A DNA stretch of 64,000 nucleotides, taken from NCBI GenBank assembly GCA_917880885.1, contig OU862908.1:11147501-11211500 (forward strand), read 5' to 3'. The translations under genes were made by a program, and so were the position numbers. This DNA is from Limnephilus marmoratus (taxonomy: Eukaryota > Arthropoda > Insecta > Trichoptera > Limnephilidae). Shown in pieces: positions 30,428-42,389 of this stretch. Position 1 is the first letter of the stretch, and each line of letters begins with the position of its first letter. Under the pieces are notes generated by a model. The model was not told the origin of the DNA. It saw nothing but the letters and a program-made list of their open reading frames with translations, and made no database searches.

Positions 30428-31265
30428 GATATTTATTTATTTATTATTTAGTAACTATATAATATTTTTTACATTTCTATATGAAACATGTTAGTTAGAT
30501 GTATATATAAAATAGAAAATATATTCGAAGTCCTCCTCACTAGGAGATCCTGTGCTGAGGGGGACTATGCTTTGGATAAGTTTTTCAGCGACTTCTATGG
30601 TTTAACTTGTTTGGATAAGGTTTTCCAGAAACTTCTATGATGTTTTAAGTATACTAGTAAGTAGTAAGGTCATTTTCCGGTAGTTCCTTCAGCCAACATT
30701 TAATGTCCTTAATGTAGCTATTTTTTATTTTTATTTGTTTGATACTAAGTGGGAGTTTGTTATATAACTTTACTGCTAAAAATTCAGAACTTCTTTAACC
30801 AAATGAAGAGTTACACTTTGGTATATTAAGTGTGTCTGTTTGTTTGGCTCTAGTTTAATGAGCATGTGAGGTGTCTTTCTCTGGGTCGTTTTTGTGGTGA
30901 TGTACTAGAATGTTTTTGGCATAGATTTTCTGTATGCTTGGAACATCAAACTGTTTAAAAATTTCTGTTGTTGACGTCCTTATGGGGACCTTTAGAATGG
31001 TCTTTATGGTGCAATTCTGAGTTATCTTAAGTTGTTTTAAGTGATTAGATGCTGCTAAGCCCCATCCTATTACTCCATATTCCAATCGAGAGTGGCATAA
31101 AGCATAATATACTCTCTTTAGATCCCTCATCGACAAGATGTTTCTTAATTTTTTGAAGAAGTAGATGCGTTTTGTTAGCTTTTTTGAGGTAAGATCAATG
31201 TGTGAATTCCACTGTAGTTTTTCATCAATTTCAATCCCAAGATATTTAATATGATATTGACGCAC
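30428..31265 (-). pseudogene. CR1/L2-like LINE 3' fragment
   Basis: The minus strand encodes the RT thumb and C-terminal region, YHIKYLGIEIDEKLQWNSHI, then RVYYALCHSRLEYGVIGWG. The frame stops at 30855. The continuation lies in another frame (TRAKQTDTLNIPKCNSSFG, then FLAVKLYNKLPLSIKQIKIK) with a further stop, so at least one frameshift and one stop are present. The 3' UTR ends in AAATAAATAAATAAAT (plus strand TTTATTT repeats at 30429-30450). The element is 5'-truncated at about 31262. It belongs to the same broad group as the 20.4-25.9 kb LINE but a different family. Confidence 0.8.
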
Positions 31266-31835
31266 ACTTTGGTCGCTCGAATACTCTCTTCGAATCAGAG
31301 GTTATGAAATACAACTTTTATAAATATCTGTTCTTTTGACATTTTATATTATATTATATTACTTATATCATCACTTTACTATTAATGCATCGTAAGCCTT
31401 GTTGGAAGAATATCTAAAGAAATATCAAAACGATATGAAAAGCTTATTTTGAAAGATAAAACACACTTTTACAATAATTAATGTGCATTTGTGCGCATTT
31501 AGGTGAATGACTACTGAAGTAACTTCGCAATAGACAATACATAATATTTTATTCTACGCAATGATAAGCATAAATATTTATGTCTTTTCATATAATATTT
31601 CCGTGGTGTGTTTTATGACTCATTAGAAGCACAAAAGCCTATATATAACTAATGACGCCATTTTGACTGCAACATGAATAAAGTAGCGTTTTATAGTCCC
31701 GGATGCACCCGGGCCAGATAAAAGCAGTCTTTAGAGTATGGTGGTGCTCGGTGGTGATCATCGTGTTTGCTACTTCACTTGCTGACTATCGACAGATATA
31801 CGAATGTTTAATGTTCACCAATCTAAGACAGTAAG
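31266..31835. other. Unannotated stretch
   Basis: AT-rich; no gene or repeat recognised. Confidence 0.4.
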
Positions 31836-32850
31836 ACGGCCGGCCGAGGTCAAGGGGTAAGGCTCTTGACTTATAATCTAAAGGTTGATTGAATACCGGC
31901 CAAATACCAAATTTTATTTGGTTAATTTGTGTTATTTCAAAATTAATTCATTTAAAAATATATATTTAATGTATTTGCGGCACGTTCCAGAGTGGAAGAT
32001 ACTCTCAGTATCGTCCTGTTGTAAGACCACCATTAAGAATTGAAGCGTTGCTTGAAATGGCTTTAGCCGTATTTGGTGAACAGATCTGAATAGCCAGGTA
32101 CTTCCCTGCCCTCTTCTTTCCCATTTCCTTCCCCTCCCCACTATCTTCAGCCTCACAACACATCCCAATTGGGGATGCCATAGCACGGGCGTAGCCAGGT
32201 TTTAGTTTCGGGGGGGGTTCAAGAAAATAAAAATCAAACCTCGTGTCAAGGGGAGGGGGGTATTGTCGGATTATTTTCTATATACATTGGTTACTTAGTT
32301 TTTTTTTAATAAAATGAAAGTAACAAATGTATAGAAAATAAAACTTTTCAAAACAAAATACATAATAAACGTTAGTTGTACATGTTATAACATTTTAAGT
32401 AGTCAAATAATCACATTTATGCAAGTACGTATTCACCTGATTGTATCACTAATCCTGTTATATGTTTATTAATTTTTGCTAAGTGAAATAATAATTTAAA
32501 AGTACGTATACACTTACCACTGATTAGAAACGGAAATTAGAAACGGAAATTTAAATAAAAATCCCTTTGCAAAATAAAAATCAACAGCAATCACCGAAAA
32601 ATGGAACATGCAAGTTAATTTTTTTTTTCTTTCACAGGTCCCCATTTATCTTTTTAGATACATAATATCATTTTGAGATGTTTGTGTTAAAAATAACATT
32701 CTCTTAACTCTCCTTATTTTAATTGTTATTATTATTGGTGTTGATATCTTAACTTTTCGGGGGAGGTTTGAACCCCCAAACCCCCCCCCCCCCCTGGCTA
32801 CGCCCATGCGCCATAGTCTCACTTGCTCAAGACGGGAGTAGCTAGGAATC
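31836..32850 (+). mobile_element. SINE family A, copy 4, split by a hAT element
   Basis: Degenerate tRNA head (CGGCCGAGGTCAAGGGGTAA; B box decayed) and full body to ATCCCAATTGGGGATGCCATAG. The last piece, CCATAGTCTCACTTGCTC...GACGGGAGTAGCTAGG, resumes after the inserted element (32184-32808). Confidence 0.75.
32176..32816. mobile_element. hAT-type MITE inside SINE, 625 bp
   Basis: Ends CACGGGCGTAGCCAGG (32184) and CCTGGCTACGCCCATG (ending 32808) are inverted repeats. The 8-bp duplication is TGCCATAG (32176-32183) and CGCCATAG (32809-32816). G-runs lie next to the left end and C-runs next to the right. No ORF. The insertion into the SINE gives a clear order: SINE first, hAT later. Confidence 0.8.
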
Positions 32851-34168
32851 TTGTGAGGTATTCACATAAAAAAAGTAAATACATGAAAATGAATTTACTA
32901 TCGAAACCCCGAACTCAAGTTTGTTCAGACGTGTTAACAAGGGGCACGAAATATAACTTAGTTGGCATATTACATATCCTCACGAGTCCTGAAATGTCCT
33001 AAAAATGTAACAAAAAAAGAGAAAAGTATTAGGACTTTGTTTGCTAGGTCTACCCTTACAGGGCCACGACGTAATGATGTTTCATGGTTCTTTGTTTGGC
33101 TAAACACAGCGATTTGCTGGCGTCCGAAATAATAAACCTTGTCAAATTATAAATAGATGACCTCCGCACCGGTAACCAAGTGTTGGTCTATGAGGAAAAA
33201 CGATATCAATTCATAAAACTTACCGATTTGTCAGTATTCAGTTACAAGCGGCGTTAAATTGCATTAAAAACCCGACATTTCGGGTAATTACATTAAAAAT
33301 AAGGCTAATTAAAATTAATTAATGGCATCCTCAGTAATCCTCACGCCAACGTTAATTGATCTAGATAGTCAATAATGTGTCGATTATCGCGTTATTCATT
33401 ATCATTAGCACAATCTTAAGGACATTCAACAAGTTAAAGCAAATTATTATCGGTCTTTATTGCGGTATTTTGATAAGATGCGTATCAACTGACAATCTTA
33501 AAAATTATACATAGTTTTTTCGGTTTTGGGTAAAAAATTAAACAAACATGTAAATGTAATACTCACCGATTACAAGGAATATTAATCAGATTGATCTGAG
33601 ATTTAAATACACGTTTTCTAACACGAACATCTCCACCCAGGGCCAATTTCAACACCCAGGGCCTTACTAATAAACGTTTTAAAATTTTACACAACTGACA
33701 AATAACCACTTTTCAATGTAGGATAAATGGTTATTTTTCAGTTGTATAAAATTTAAAGCACATTTAATAATAAGGGGGCTAATGTACAAACCATAATTTT
33801 TTAATAATGTAAAGTGAGTACATACGAGTGTATATACTTTACCTTAAAGAACGAACGGCAGTTCCTGAAAATAATGATATACTAAGGACAGGTTGATTAA
33901 AAAAATTTGAACAATTCATCAAATATTTGAAGTTTATTTTCACGTCCTGTGTAAGTTCCATCCAAGTTCTGTTATTATATTATTATAGGCCAGTTGCTTC
34001 ATAACACTGAAATAATCACAAAACCTGAATAGAACTTTCACAGAACATGAAAATTAATGTCAAATATTTGACGAATCGTTCAAATATTTTGAAACAACCC
34101 AATCTAAAGTAATTCAATTTTGTTTTGTCTTCTACCAATTTTTGACAAGTAAAAAAATTATGAAATTA
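32851..34168. other. Unannotated stretch
   Basis: AT-rich. A short CCCGACATTTCGGG hairpin at 33271-33284. A minus-strand donor-like GTGAGTAT occurs near 33560 but without a supportable exon. Otherwise nothing is seen. Confidence 0.4.
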
Positions 34169-34688
34169 TCCTACTAATATTATAAAGGCGAAAGTTTGTA
34201 TGGATGTATGTTTGTTACTCTTTCACACAAAAACTACTGAATGGACTTTAAAAATTCTTTCACTAATAGAAAGCTAAATTATTTGCGAGGACTATAGGTT
34301 ATGTATATTGGTAAGCTCTGACGTTATGAATAATTTCTGGCATTATGAAATTATTTATCATACGTTTTCTGTCCCTAACAAAATCGAGTTATTGCAAACT
34401 TCAAACAAATTGTTGCCTTGGAAACGAATTTTTTTTTGAATTAGACAATTCACCCTAAAAAGAGTAATTACTTTGTTGGCGTCGCAGATAATATCTATCT
34501 TTAAAAATGAATTGCCGAAATGTAATGTATGCGTATAACTTCCGAAAGACTGCACCAAAATGGATAATTCTTTTTTTTGTTCGTTATTTTGTATAAAACT
34601 AGCGTTGATTGGCGAGTACTACTCTGGCATTATGAAATTTGTGGAATCCCCCTAATACCATGCGAGCGAAGCCGCGGGAAAAAGCTAG
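34169..34688 (+). mobile_element. Non-autonomous Helitron, 520 bp
   Basis: Starts TCCTACTAATATTATAAAGG after an A and ends GCGGGAAAAAGCTAG before a T. Helitrons begin TC, end CTRR and insert between A and T without duplication; all three conditions hold. A GC-rich segment (GCGAGCGAAGCCGCGG) sits about 10 bp from the 3' end, where a terminal hairpin is expected. The ends resemble Lep1-type insect Helitrons known to me. The interior carries single, inverted copies of the repeat units seen at 6.0-7.7 kb. Confidence 0.75.
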
Positions 34689-34899
34689 TATATATAACTA
34701 TGGTAAAAATAATAGCGATTACCTTTGAATGTTAGAAAGTCGTTACACATATCGTTTTGTAACATTATTCGTTACAGTTAAGTCGTTGAATTGAAAAATT
34801 ATTTTGAAATACTTTGAAAATTTGCGCCGTTTACGTGAAAAATCACATCAAGGGCGCCCACCTTTACAGATTACAGATGCGGAGGAAGAGTAGGGATGG

Positions 34900-35045
34900 C
34901 ACAGGTAACCGGTAATGGGTAGGTACCCACAGGGCGGATAGGCTAGGTACTAGGTGCTGTGTGCCGGGTGGTAGGTTAGGTGATGGGTGCTGGTTGCTGG
35001 ATGCTGGTAGCAGGTACCGGGTTCACCAGGCGCCAGACTGAGGCA
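34900..35045 (+). repeat. G-rich cryptic simple repeat
   Basis: Irregular repetition of GGTGCTGG, TAGGT and GGTACC-type words (for example GGTGATGGGTGCTGGTTGCT), strongly G-rich on this strand. No exact period. Confidence 0.5.
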
Positions 35046-35710
35046 AGCCGGAAATTAGGAGTGGAGGCAATCCCGTGGACGTTATTGGATCACAGCGCGG
35101 CGCGGGCAGAGTGACGGAAAATAAACGTTTCTGGAGGAAATCAATGCAGAAGCAAACCAGGAAAATGTTTATCTGTGTCGGATTATTATTATATAGCTTA
35201 AAGTGATTCGAATAAACGATAAAGTAGCAAAGTACCGACATAAATGTATGAAAGTTCAAACCAAATTTTCCTTTCAAAATCCGGGGATATCTTAAAATAT
35301 CGGCTTCACAGAAAAGGTCGCAAGGGAAATCTTTTCACTTACGGCCCGTATCATTTTTGAGGATGCTGGATGGAAGAAACTGCTTTGCTTATTGTATTTT
35401 TTCTTTCTCAATAACGTAAATACATATGTATACTTCAGCCTTTATTCCATTTTATACGTATTCCAAATCAAAAGCTGAATATTCTGCGGTTTAGATAAAT
35501 GCATTGGCAGATAATGCCAACAAAACCTAGTTTAAGACTTTTTTTTTATTTACTTAATTTACAGGGTTTTGAAACGTTGTAATTATAACGTAAATTTTAA
35601 TGAAAATACGCTATAAGAAAAATATGTAATGTAAGGACAAAAAATATGTTCTAAACTTAAACCTAAAATAATTGTCAGCTGGTAATATTATGGCCAATCA
35701 AATTATTTAA
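35046..35710. other. Unannotated stretch
   Basis: An 84-codon minus-strand ORF (35023-35277) shows no motif. Nothing else is recognised. Confidence 0.4.
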
Positions 35711-36110
35711 CAATAAAAACCAATAAATTTGTTATAGATCACTTAAATTTTATTTTATTCACACTCTACCGGTTTCGGAAGAACCTTTCCTGCCTCAACA
35801 GAATATTAGATTAGCATTAGTTCTTCATTAGTTCGAATGGTGCTGATGAACGAAATATCGGAAACACTAGATATATATAACTCTTCTTTAGATAGCCTTA
35901 AGATTTTTTGTATAATAATCATCTTCCTAGGTGTTAAGACTGTCAAAATGAGAAAATTGTACAGTAATTGGATAAAAATCTGTTGTACACTAAAAAAAAA
36001 TATATATATATATATTCTCCTGACGAAGAAACGATACTTCCGAAACCGGTAGAGTGTGAATAAAATAAAATAAAATTGGTCTATAACAAATTTGTATGTT
36101 TTTATTGTAA
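35711..36110. mobile_element. Fold-back element with ACCGGTTTCGG arms
   Basis: Inverted arms of about 70 bp: 35711-35784 (TTCACACTCTACCGGTTTCG) and 36037-36110 (its complement, then AATAAAATAAAATAAAATTG, GGTCTATAACAAATTTGTAT). The spacer has an AT microsatellite. Single-arm copies occur at 50091-50150 and, more distantly, 58912-58985. Penelope-like or related retroelement ends are a possibility, from memory of similar GAAACCGG termini. Confidence 0.55.
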
Positions 36111-36366
36111 ATTACGGCTTTAAAGTTAACGCTTCTTACAAATAATATGAAAAATATTAAAATTACTATTATAATACGAGTTTTGTTAAGATCACGAATG
36201 TCAAAATTCAGAAAAAATATTTCTATCTACTTTCAAATATTTAATTATTCCCTTTATTTATCAAACGAATTAAACACATTTAAAACAAATTTAGGAACCC
36301 GGTAGGTAAATATTAAAAATTGATCAAACAAAATTTCTGTCCGAATGATATCGTGTTACTCTCAAT
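36111..36366. other. AT-rich spacer
   Basis: Nothing recognised. Confidence 0.4.
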
Positions 36367-36615
36367 TCATAAACAGATGCATATTTTCAACAAGTGGAGA
36401 AGGGGGTCTTTTAATGAATGTAACCTTATGATAGGGGTCGCTCGACGCAGCGAGGATTTGAACCAATCAGTATAATAACCGAATGAACTATCTCTAGGGT
36501 CCAACTGGGGACTCTTCGGTACATAGAGCGATTTAATAAACGCGACATGTGAATCACGACTCAAATCATCGTATGAGAATAATTTGAGCAATTGACGAAC
36601 TTCAGGGAGGTCCAA
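36367..36615 (-). CDS. 82-codon ORF of unknown function
   Basis: Reads MDLPEVRQLLKLFSYDDLSR and onward to a Leu-rich end. Composition is protein-like and the block is less AT-rich than its flanks. No family recognised; it could be a decayed transposon fragment or an exon. No clear splice sites were found. Confidence 0.25.
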   Translation of the reverse strand: MDLPEVRQLLKLFSYDDLSRDSHVAFIKSLYVPKSPQLDPRDSSFGYYTDWFKSSLRRATPIIRLHSLKDPLLHLLKICICL

Positions 36616-36894
36616 TCGTTGGAAAGGTCAATGATCTTACGTTGCGACAATTCGGATTATTTATGTCAGTGTTATCTTATCTTTAATGATAACATCATTT
36701 GTTTTTAGCTAAATATAACTATGGCCAAAAAGACAAAACGGAAAAACAAAATAACAAATTAATAAATTCTACGAGAGAGGGATTTAAAGATTTATCCATT
36801 ATTTAAATATATTCCTTTTCAATTATTGTAAAGATAAATACAGTAAAAAACATATCATTTTATATCAAAATGAATGTTTCTTTGTTTTTCACTA

Positions 36895-37150
36895 AAGCTG
36901 CCCCTAAATCATTCATCTGATTGCCATGAAACTTTGGTGAGTTGTTGTACGCACGCCCGCGAAGGTTTCTATAATACTGGTGAGCTTTGGCGTTATGAAT
37001 TTGTTTTACAATTTTACAATAAGTGGCGCGTGATTTGTTTGATAAATGTGTGCATTTCATATAGTTTAGCGACAGGGAGGGAAGGAGGGTGAGGGAGGGG
37101 AATACAGAAGAGGGCGGTGAACGAAGGGGGGTTCACGAAAGGGGGTTGGA
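36895..37150 (-). mobile_element. Helitron-like repeat relic
   Basis: Inverted single unit (CATCTGATTGCCATGAAACT, GGTGAGCTTTGGCGTTATGA) followed by the conserved AATAAGTGGCGCGTG motif and a G/A-rich tract, as at 9690-10130 and 61555-61880. Confidence 0.5.
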
Positions 37151-37159
37151 GGGATGGGA

Positions 37160-37285
37160 GAAGGCAGGAAAGGCACTCCTGCTAAGTCACCAAATGTAGC
37201 GAACCACTTGGGGTGACCTATGGCTGGGGTGTTGGTAATCTAATAAATTGTTCCCGGGGCGACGGTACAAATTGAACACATTCGA
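37160..37285. repeat. SINE-like family B, 3' part
   Basis: Shares CTGCTAAGTCACCAAATGTA, then GGGGTGACCTATGGC and a GGTGTTGGTAATC motif with copies at 38190-38575, 44455-44580 (inverted) and 53815-54130. Confidence 0.6.
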
Positions 37286-38129
37286 AAATATTTTTCAGTT
37301 TTATTATATTTTCCAGCTAAATAAGCGTTCTTAACAATAAAATTATGTCACACAAGGATTTCCGTTAAACAAATTCAATATCATGACTTGAAATTAGGAA
37401 AATACGACATTTAATATTGCGACGTGCTTTTCTATAGGTAAAATAAAAATGTTTGCAATTGACGAAAGGAGAAGCGATAAATCATTTCATTGCCGAGCGA
37501 ATAAAGCATGTTTTAGTATGCTACGAGCATTTTTAAGGATCAAAATACCACAAAATCGAGGCGAGTGCGGTGAGCTATTAGAAAACTTGGAAGATTTCTT
37601 GTATACTAGGAGTTAAGAAAATTTTAGATATTTCAAAATGTTAGAAAAACTTCAACAGCTGTAAGGGAAAATTGAGGTTACTTTGGGCATACGGACACGC
37701 CCACACTCCTATCGGCGTTTCTCTACAGTGGTTGTAATGCCGAGCAAAGTACAGCCATCATATAATTACCGAATAATAAATCAATTCGAGTTGATGTCAT
37801 TACGCGATGAGGGGGGCTTGATTCGTATCTAGATATCCGTGTACATTAATGAACACAATCATAGGCGGGACCTCTGCCAACCAGTGGTAATCTGTGTGAA
37901 ACTAATGTAAATAATATTTAAGATTAAAAATGTTAAACGACGTGATTTATTTGCGACCGTCGTAAAAAATCACTTTCTCAAAGTTGAACTTTCTCATAGA
38001 GAGAACATTTACAGTAATTGTTAGATATGTACTTAATGAAACTAATCGGAAAAAATATTGTTTAAATGACTATCCGGCCACCTAGCGCGAATTACCGATA
38101 AATATTTAATCGATTTTTTTTTATATTAA
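37286..38129. other. Unannotated stretch
   Basis: No ORF or family recognised. Confidence 0.4.
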
Positions 38130-38202
38130 CTCCACACAGGAGGCCCTGAGAAAAACAAAATTTTCTCAGGGCCACTGTCATCTTTATGGATGCTGTGTGG
38201 AG
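38130..38202. repeat. Nested hairpin
   Basis: Outer arms CTCCACACAG / CTGTGTGGAG and inner perfect 13-bp arms GGCCCTGAGAAAA / TTTTCTCAGGGCC around a 6-nt loop. It sits at the start of the family-B copy. Confidence 0.65.
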
Positions 38203-38575
38203 GGTCTTTTTATGGAAACGAGGAGAGGAGAAGTTCTGCGGAGGAATGAGGTTTGAGGAGTGGATAGGAATCTGGGGTTCAACGTGTCCAGGAATGACGT
38301 ACGCATGAATCCATCCCACTGCGATGCAAGGCGAAAGGTTGAGAGAGTCTGGCTGGATAGGTCAAAAGGTCTCCCTTAACCATTCCTCACGATCCATCCC
38401 GCCACGCAGTAGGTGGGCAAACTCATTCGTCGCCAATACCTATGAACCCAAGCACCTCTGCTAACTCACCAAACGTAGCGAACTTAGGGTGATCTACGGC
38501 AGAGGTGTTGGTTATCCGATAAATGGTTCCCAGGGCGGAAGTACCCATACTCGCCTCCCAAAACGAGAAACCTAT
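38190..38575 (+). repeat. SINE-like family B, longest copy
   Basis: ATGCTGTGTGGAGGGTCTTT, GGTCAAAAGGTCTCCCT, CTAACTCACCAAACGTAGCG and GTACCCATACTCGCCTCCC occur in order, matching 53815-54130 throughout. No tRNA box was found, so the class (SINE or other retroposon) is uncertain. Confidence 0.6.
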
Positions 38576-39876
38576 AGAACAACTGCTATAATTTGTTATG
38601 CGATGTTTGACTTGTTACGTTAGTAGCTTGTTTTCGTTCCTGAACACCACTGCAGATCACCAACTAACAAACAACAGTAAAAATTAAGCAAATTTCGTTG
38701 ACTTAAACTATTGTTATTTGTTCGCTGGCGATCTGCAATCGTTGTCGGTAACGATAACAAATTACCGGCATTGCTGATCGATATACTTGTAATAGGAGCC
38801 AAATGTTTTGTTGTGAGTTATTATAATTATATATTTAAATGTTTTACGTTTTATTATAAAGTGTTCAAGAGAAATATGTTATAAAACGGTAGAAATTCGG
38901 AATGCGCGGGAATAAAGTCAGCGTTAATTTTTTTCTCTTGAAACCCATTAATTAATTTTACCAACGAGTTAAAGCATTTCCTAATTGAAGTGGAAAAATA
39001 AGAAAAGTGCACCGAGGCCACATTTTTCATGCAAATACGAAGTGATAATGAAATAGTTGCATCGTCATTACTTTCGTGTAATAAACCTAGAGACTTGTGG
39101 AAAGGCAGAATGTGTGCAAAAAGACGATTTATTTTTCATTTTAAAAAGGCTTCATAAAGATAAGGTATAGGTTTTCATTGTTATGTTGGGTTCATGATTA
39201 TAAAGAGAAATAGATTTAACCTGGTCCCTTCGGATCTTCGGAGATGTTTGACAATAATAAAATAACTTTTGATTTTTGATGTTATAGGTTATTTGATATG
39301 GTCTTAGGAGTGTTTAGTGAATTGCCAGGTATTTCCCGATTTTCATCTCCTTCCCTTACCCACTGGGAGTGGATAAGGGATTCCCCAATTAAGGGTGTTA
39401 AAGTCCCGCAGGCTCCGGACAGTCAGGAGCGGTTGAGACTCCTGTACGGTATCAACACAGAAAAAACCAGCTGCGTAGCCACTTTAATCTGTTGAGCAGT
39501 AAAATTTGCCTTGAAAACATCGAAGTTCAAGTAAAAATTATTTTATTATAAACTTGATGAACTCCCCGGAGTTGTTCGGGCTATGTGCGGGCTATATGTT
39601 TCGAAATCTGATGAAGCCACTAATTTTCCTCTTATTTTGAACGTCAAGAATACAAAATTTCATTAAAAAACTATCAAAATACTGCTTTAAGGGGTGAAAA
39701 ATGGGGACAGGGTAGTTTTCCGAAATTTCAAGTAGACAGCGACCTTCCCATTGTTTTGAAGGTCAAGCGTGCAAAATTGCATCAAACTCGGAATAAAACT
39801 GTAGATTTTCATATAAAGCAAACACACGCCGTCCGCCCGCCATGCGCGCCGCCTGTCACAGACAATGAACTTTATA
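38576..39876. other. Mostly unannotated stretch
   Basis: 39298-39495 contains a 65-codon ORF and a CCCACTGGGAG / CTTCCCTTACCC motif that may be retroposon-derived. No identification. 39820-39870 is CpG-rich. Confidence 0.35.
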
Positions 39877-40465
39877 CAAGGTGTCCCGGGGGCGTATTTA
39901 CAATCCCTACCGCGTTTCAGTCACTTTAAATTTTCAATATTAAAATTTAAATATTTAGAAATAAAATTATTAATTTCTAATATACTCACTGGAAAGATTA
40001 TTTTATCTAGATTTTAGAACAATTTTTGTTTTTGCAAAGTGATAAAAAATAACCAATATAGAGGTATATTTAAAATGTAAATTGTCGTTACCGCGACTGA
40101 ATCGGTATAGGTTTTGTAAATACGCGTCCCGGGGTAAAGGGCATTAACTTCGGGAGGTGATTCTACATGATAGTACAAGTAAAAAAGATAAATAACTTTT
40201 TTCGACATTCCAACTTTTAGGGGTAGTTTTGAGGTAAAAAGATAAAATTAATCCGGCGTGATAAAATTAATACGGGCCAATTAAAATCGAGTCGGGCGCC
40301 CAGCAGGCTCTCAGCAAGTAAGATTGTAGGTACTAAGGATTTTTAGTAGGTACGACTTTTTGTATGGGAAAAAAAATGTTAGAATTTCGGAAAAAGTTGT
40401 TAATCTTTTTTACTCCTACCATCATGTAGAATCACCTCCCGAAGTTAATCCCCGTACACGCTGTA
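39875..40465. mobile_element. TA-flanked MITE (outer of a nested pair)
   Basis: Ends CAAGGTGTCCCGG (39877) and CCCCGTACACGCTG (ending 40463) are flanked by TATA. Longer subterminal inverted repeats include ATTAACTTCGGGAGGTGATT and CTACATGAT (40142-40170 and 40425-40450). TA duplication suggests a Tc1/mariner-type origin. Interrupted by another MITE at 39892-40125. Confidence 0.65.
39883..40134. mobile_element. 234-bp MITE nested in the outer one
   Basis: GTCCCGGGG occurs perfectly at 39883-39891 and 40126-40134, a 9-bp target duplication of host-MITE sequence. Inside it the ends GCGTATTTACAA... and ...TTGTAAATACGC are inverted repeats. 9 bp suits a Mutator-like transposase. Confidence 0.75.
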
Positions 40466-41174
40466 TATTAGAAGATCTTTTCGTAGGCTGCATTTTGTTA
40501 CAGCGAGTGACAGATAAAGTTTTTTAATGCACAAATTAGATTAATCGACGAGTAGACAAAAACTGAAAAAAAGTGGAATGAATTTAATGAGGCCTTCATC
40601 CAGCAGTAGACAGAAAATTATAGTTTGATGATTATTTTCTTCGTTCAAATCGTATCCTGAAAGGCGACTGAACACCAAGTTTAGCAGAAAGAATGTTTGA
40701 ATAGAACTATTACTATTCAATAAAATTTCACAATGGTGTATTTGCAATGATTTTATTACGTCAAAAGGCAATTATCAACTCGGTACGCATATGGGAAAGT
40801 GGGTTAACTCATTGAATTGCATCAAGCAACAAGAAAAAAAGGAAGACGCAATGATAATTATGTAACTTAGAGAGCAAAGAAGATTTGTTACAGAGACGAA
40901 ATTTCAAATTAAAAAATTAAGTCACAGTTTCGGATAGAAATGTGAAAAACCTGTGGTAATTTTAAAAAAATATTTAAATTATTTACTCCTCCGCACACGA
41001 GTTTCTAATTTCCTAATCAATTAATTTTATTATCGGAGTTAACCCCTCAGCAATCGACGATATTTGGTCAGAGGGTCAAAATATTTTCGCTTTACAATAA
41101 TGCACGTGCCCCAATGAGAATATGTAGCGAGCGTCATGTTGAAATAGGCCAAGCCGAATGATCTTTTATATTTT
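40466..41174. other. Unannotated stretch with a local duplication
   Basis: About 60 bp from 40983 (TACTCCTCCGCACACGAGTT, then ATTATCGGAGTTA) are repeated with changes at about 42325-42385, direct orientation, 1.34 kb apart. Nothing else recognised. Confidence 0.45.
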
Positions 41175-41500
41175 ACTAGCTGGTTTCCGGCATGCGTTGC
41201 AATGCCGTACTCAAAGAAATAAATTGTTTCTCCCTTTCCCGTGCATTCACGTTTCCCTCCAGCATCCCCCTACCGCGTTCCCGTTCCATCTTCCCCGCCT
41301 ACCCTCACCTCTCTCTCCTCTCCCCTCTCCCGCTCCCCCGTGCCGCCAACCCACCTCCCGCATTCCATATATTCAGTCCTAGTACATTCAGTTTTCAAAC
41401 AGCTCGCGTGTCACCTATTACAATTTTTTAATTCAAATTTTCATTTTTCATATATTGCAAATATTCATTGATAATTTCAAAATATCTATTATCTATTTAA
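41175..41500 (+). mobile_element. Helitron-like relic with pyrimidine tract
   Basis: Starts ACTAGCTGGTTTCCGGCATG, then a C/T-rich tract (41230-41360), then TTCAGTTTTCAAACAGCTCG. This order, reversed, is found at 61555-61880. Three overlapping ORFs here (41158-41471) are only the pyrimidine tract read in all frames. Confidence 0.55.
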
Positions 41501-41809
41501 AAAATACATAGACAATTCTTTTATAACAAAAAACAGCTGCCTGCTAAATTCACATTCATCAAACGCGCGAACTGTCAAACGTGCGAAGATAAAATAGTCG
41601 TTAAATTTTCTGAAATTGTCCAATTTTCTTAAATTTTTCTTTCCGTAAGAACCTTCTACAAAGTATTAGAAAACTTATAAAAAAAGATGAATGAAATAGG
41701 TTAAGTCGTTCTGAAGTTATGGCGTGACCAAGGGAAACAGGGATTATTTTTTATATACATAGATAGCTAAGTGCGTTTGACGTTTTAAATCCATATATAA
41801 ATGAAATAT

Positions 41810-42310
41810 TTCTGAACATGTCCGAAAACTAAAAACTGTTTTTGACAGGTGATAAAATACGCTTTTAAATTTTATAAATCGAAATAAATATATAATTTTT
41901 GAAATATAAAAATTTTGCATGCAAACATAAAAAAGTTTTAAAAATGGTTCACCTTAGGTTTTTGTAACTAAAATTACTGACGAAAAAAAAAACACCTACA
42001 TATTTTAATAGGCGAATATGTAGGTATCTATTATAAACTTCATCGTAACTCTTTTTTTTTGTCGTTTCATGTAAAAATGATTAATAAAAAAATTCCAATT
42101 TCAATTTTATTTTTTAATTATGGCGGGAAACTTTGAATTCATAAATGTGTACATTTTAATTATTTTTGATTAATTTTTAGATTTGAATGTAAAGCGTTAT
42201 TTGCTCTTTCTAACACCGTTTATATCGTTCTAACCATTATAATAAGGGAGACACAACGATTTATGTAAATGACACTTATATTCTTTATTCCGAAAACCGA
42301 ACAAATAGAC
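41810..42310 (+). repeat. ~500-bp AT-rich dispersed repeat, copy 2
   Basis: Matches 3365-3900 and 46070-46580 along its length (GGTTCACCTTAGGTTTTTGT, TTCTAACACCGTTTATATCG). No ORF. Confidence 0.6.
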
Positions 42311-42389
42311 CTGACTGGTTAAAATTATTACTCCTCCGCACACCGGGCTCGAATTTCCTGATTAATTCATTATTATCGGAGTTGAGCAA

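Noticed and set aside
33545..33600. Minus-strand mini-exon (acceptor CTCAG, donor GTGAGTAT)
   Set aside because: About 29 nt, no coding or conservation support, and lies in an AT-rich stretch; likely chance sites.
41158..41471. Proline-rich ORFs in three frames (also 46959-47237 and 61563-61925)
   Set aside because: All derive from a C/T- or G/A-rich tract of the Helitron-like family, open in every frame by composition.
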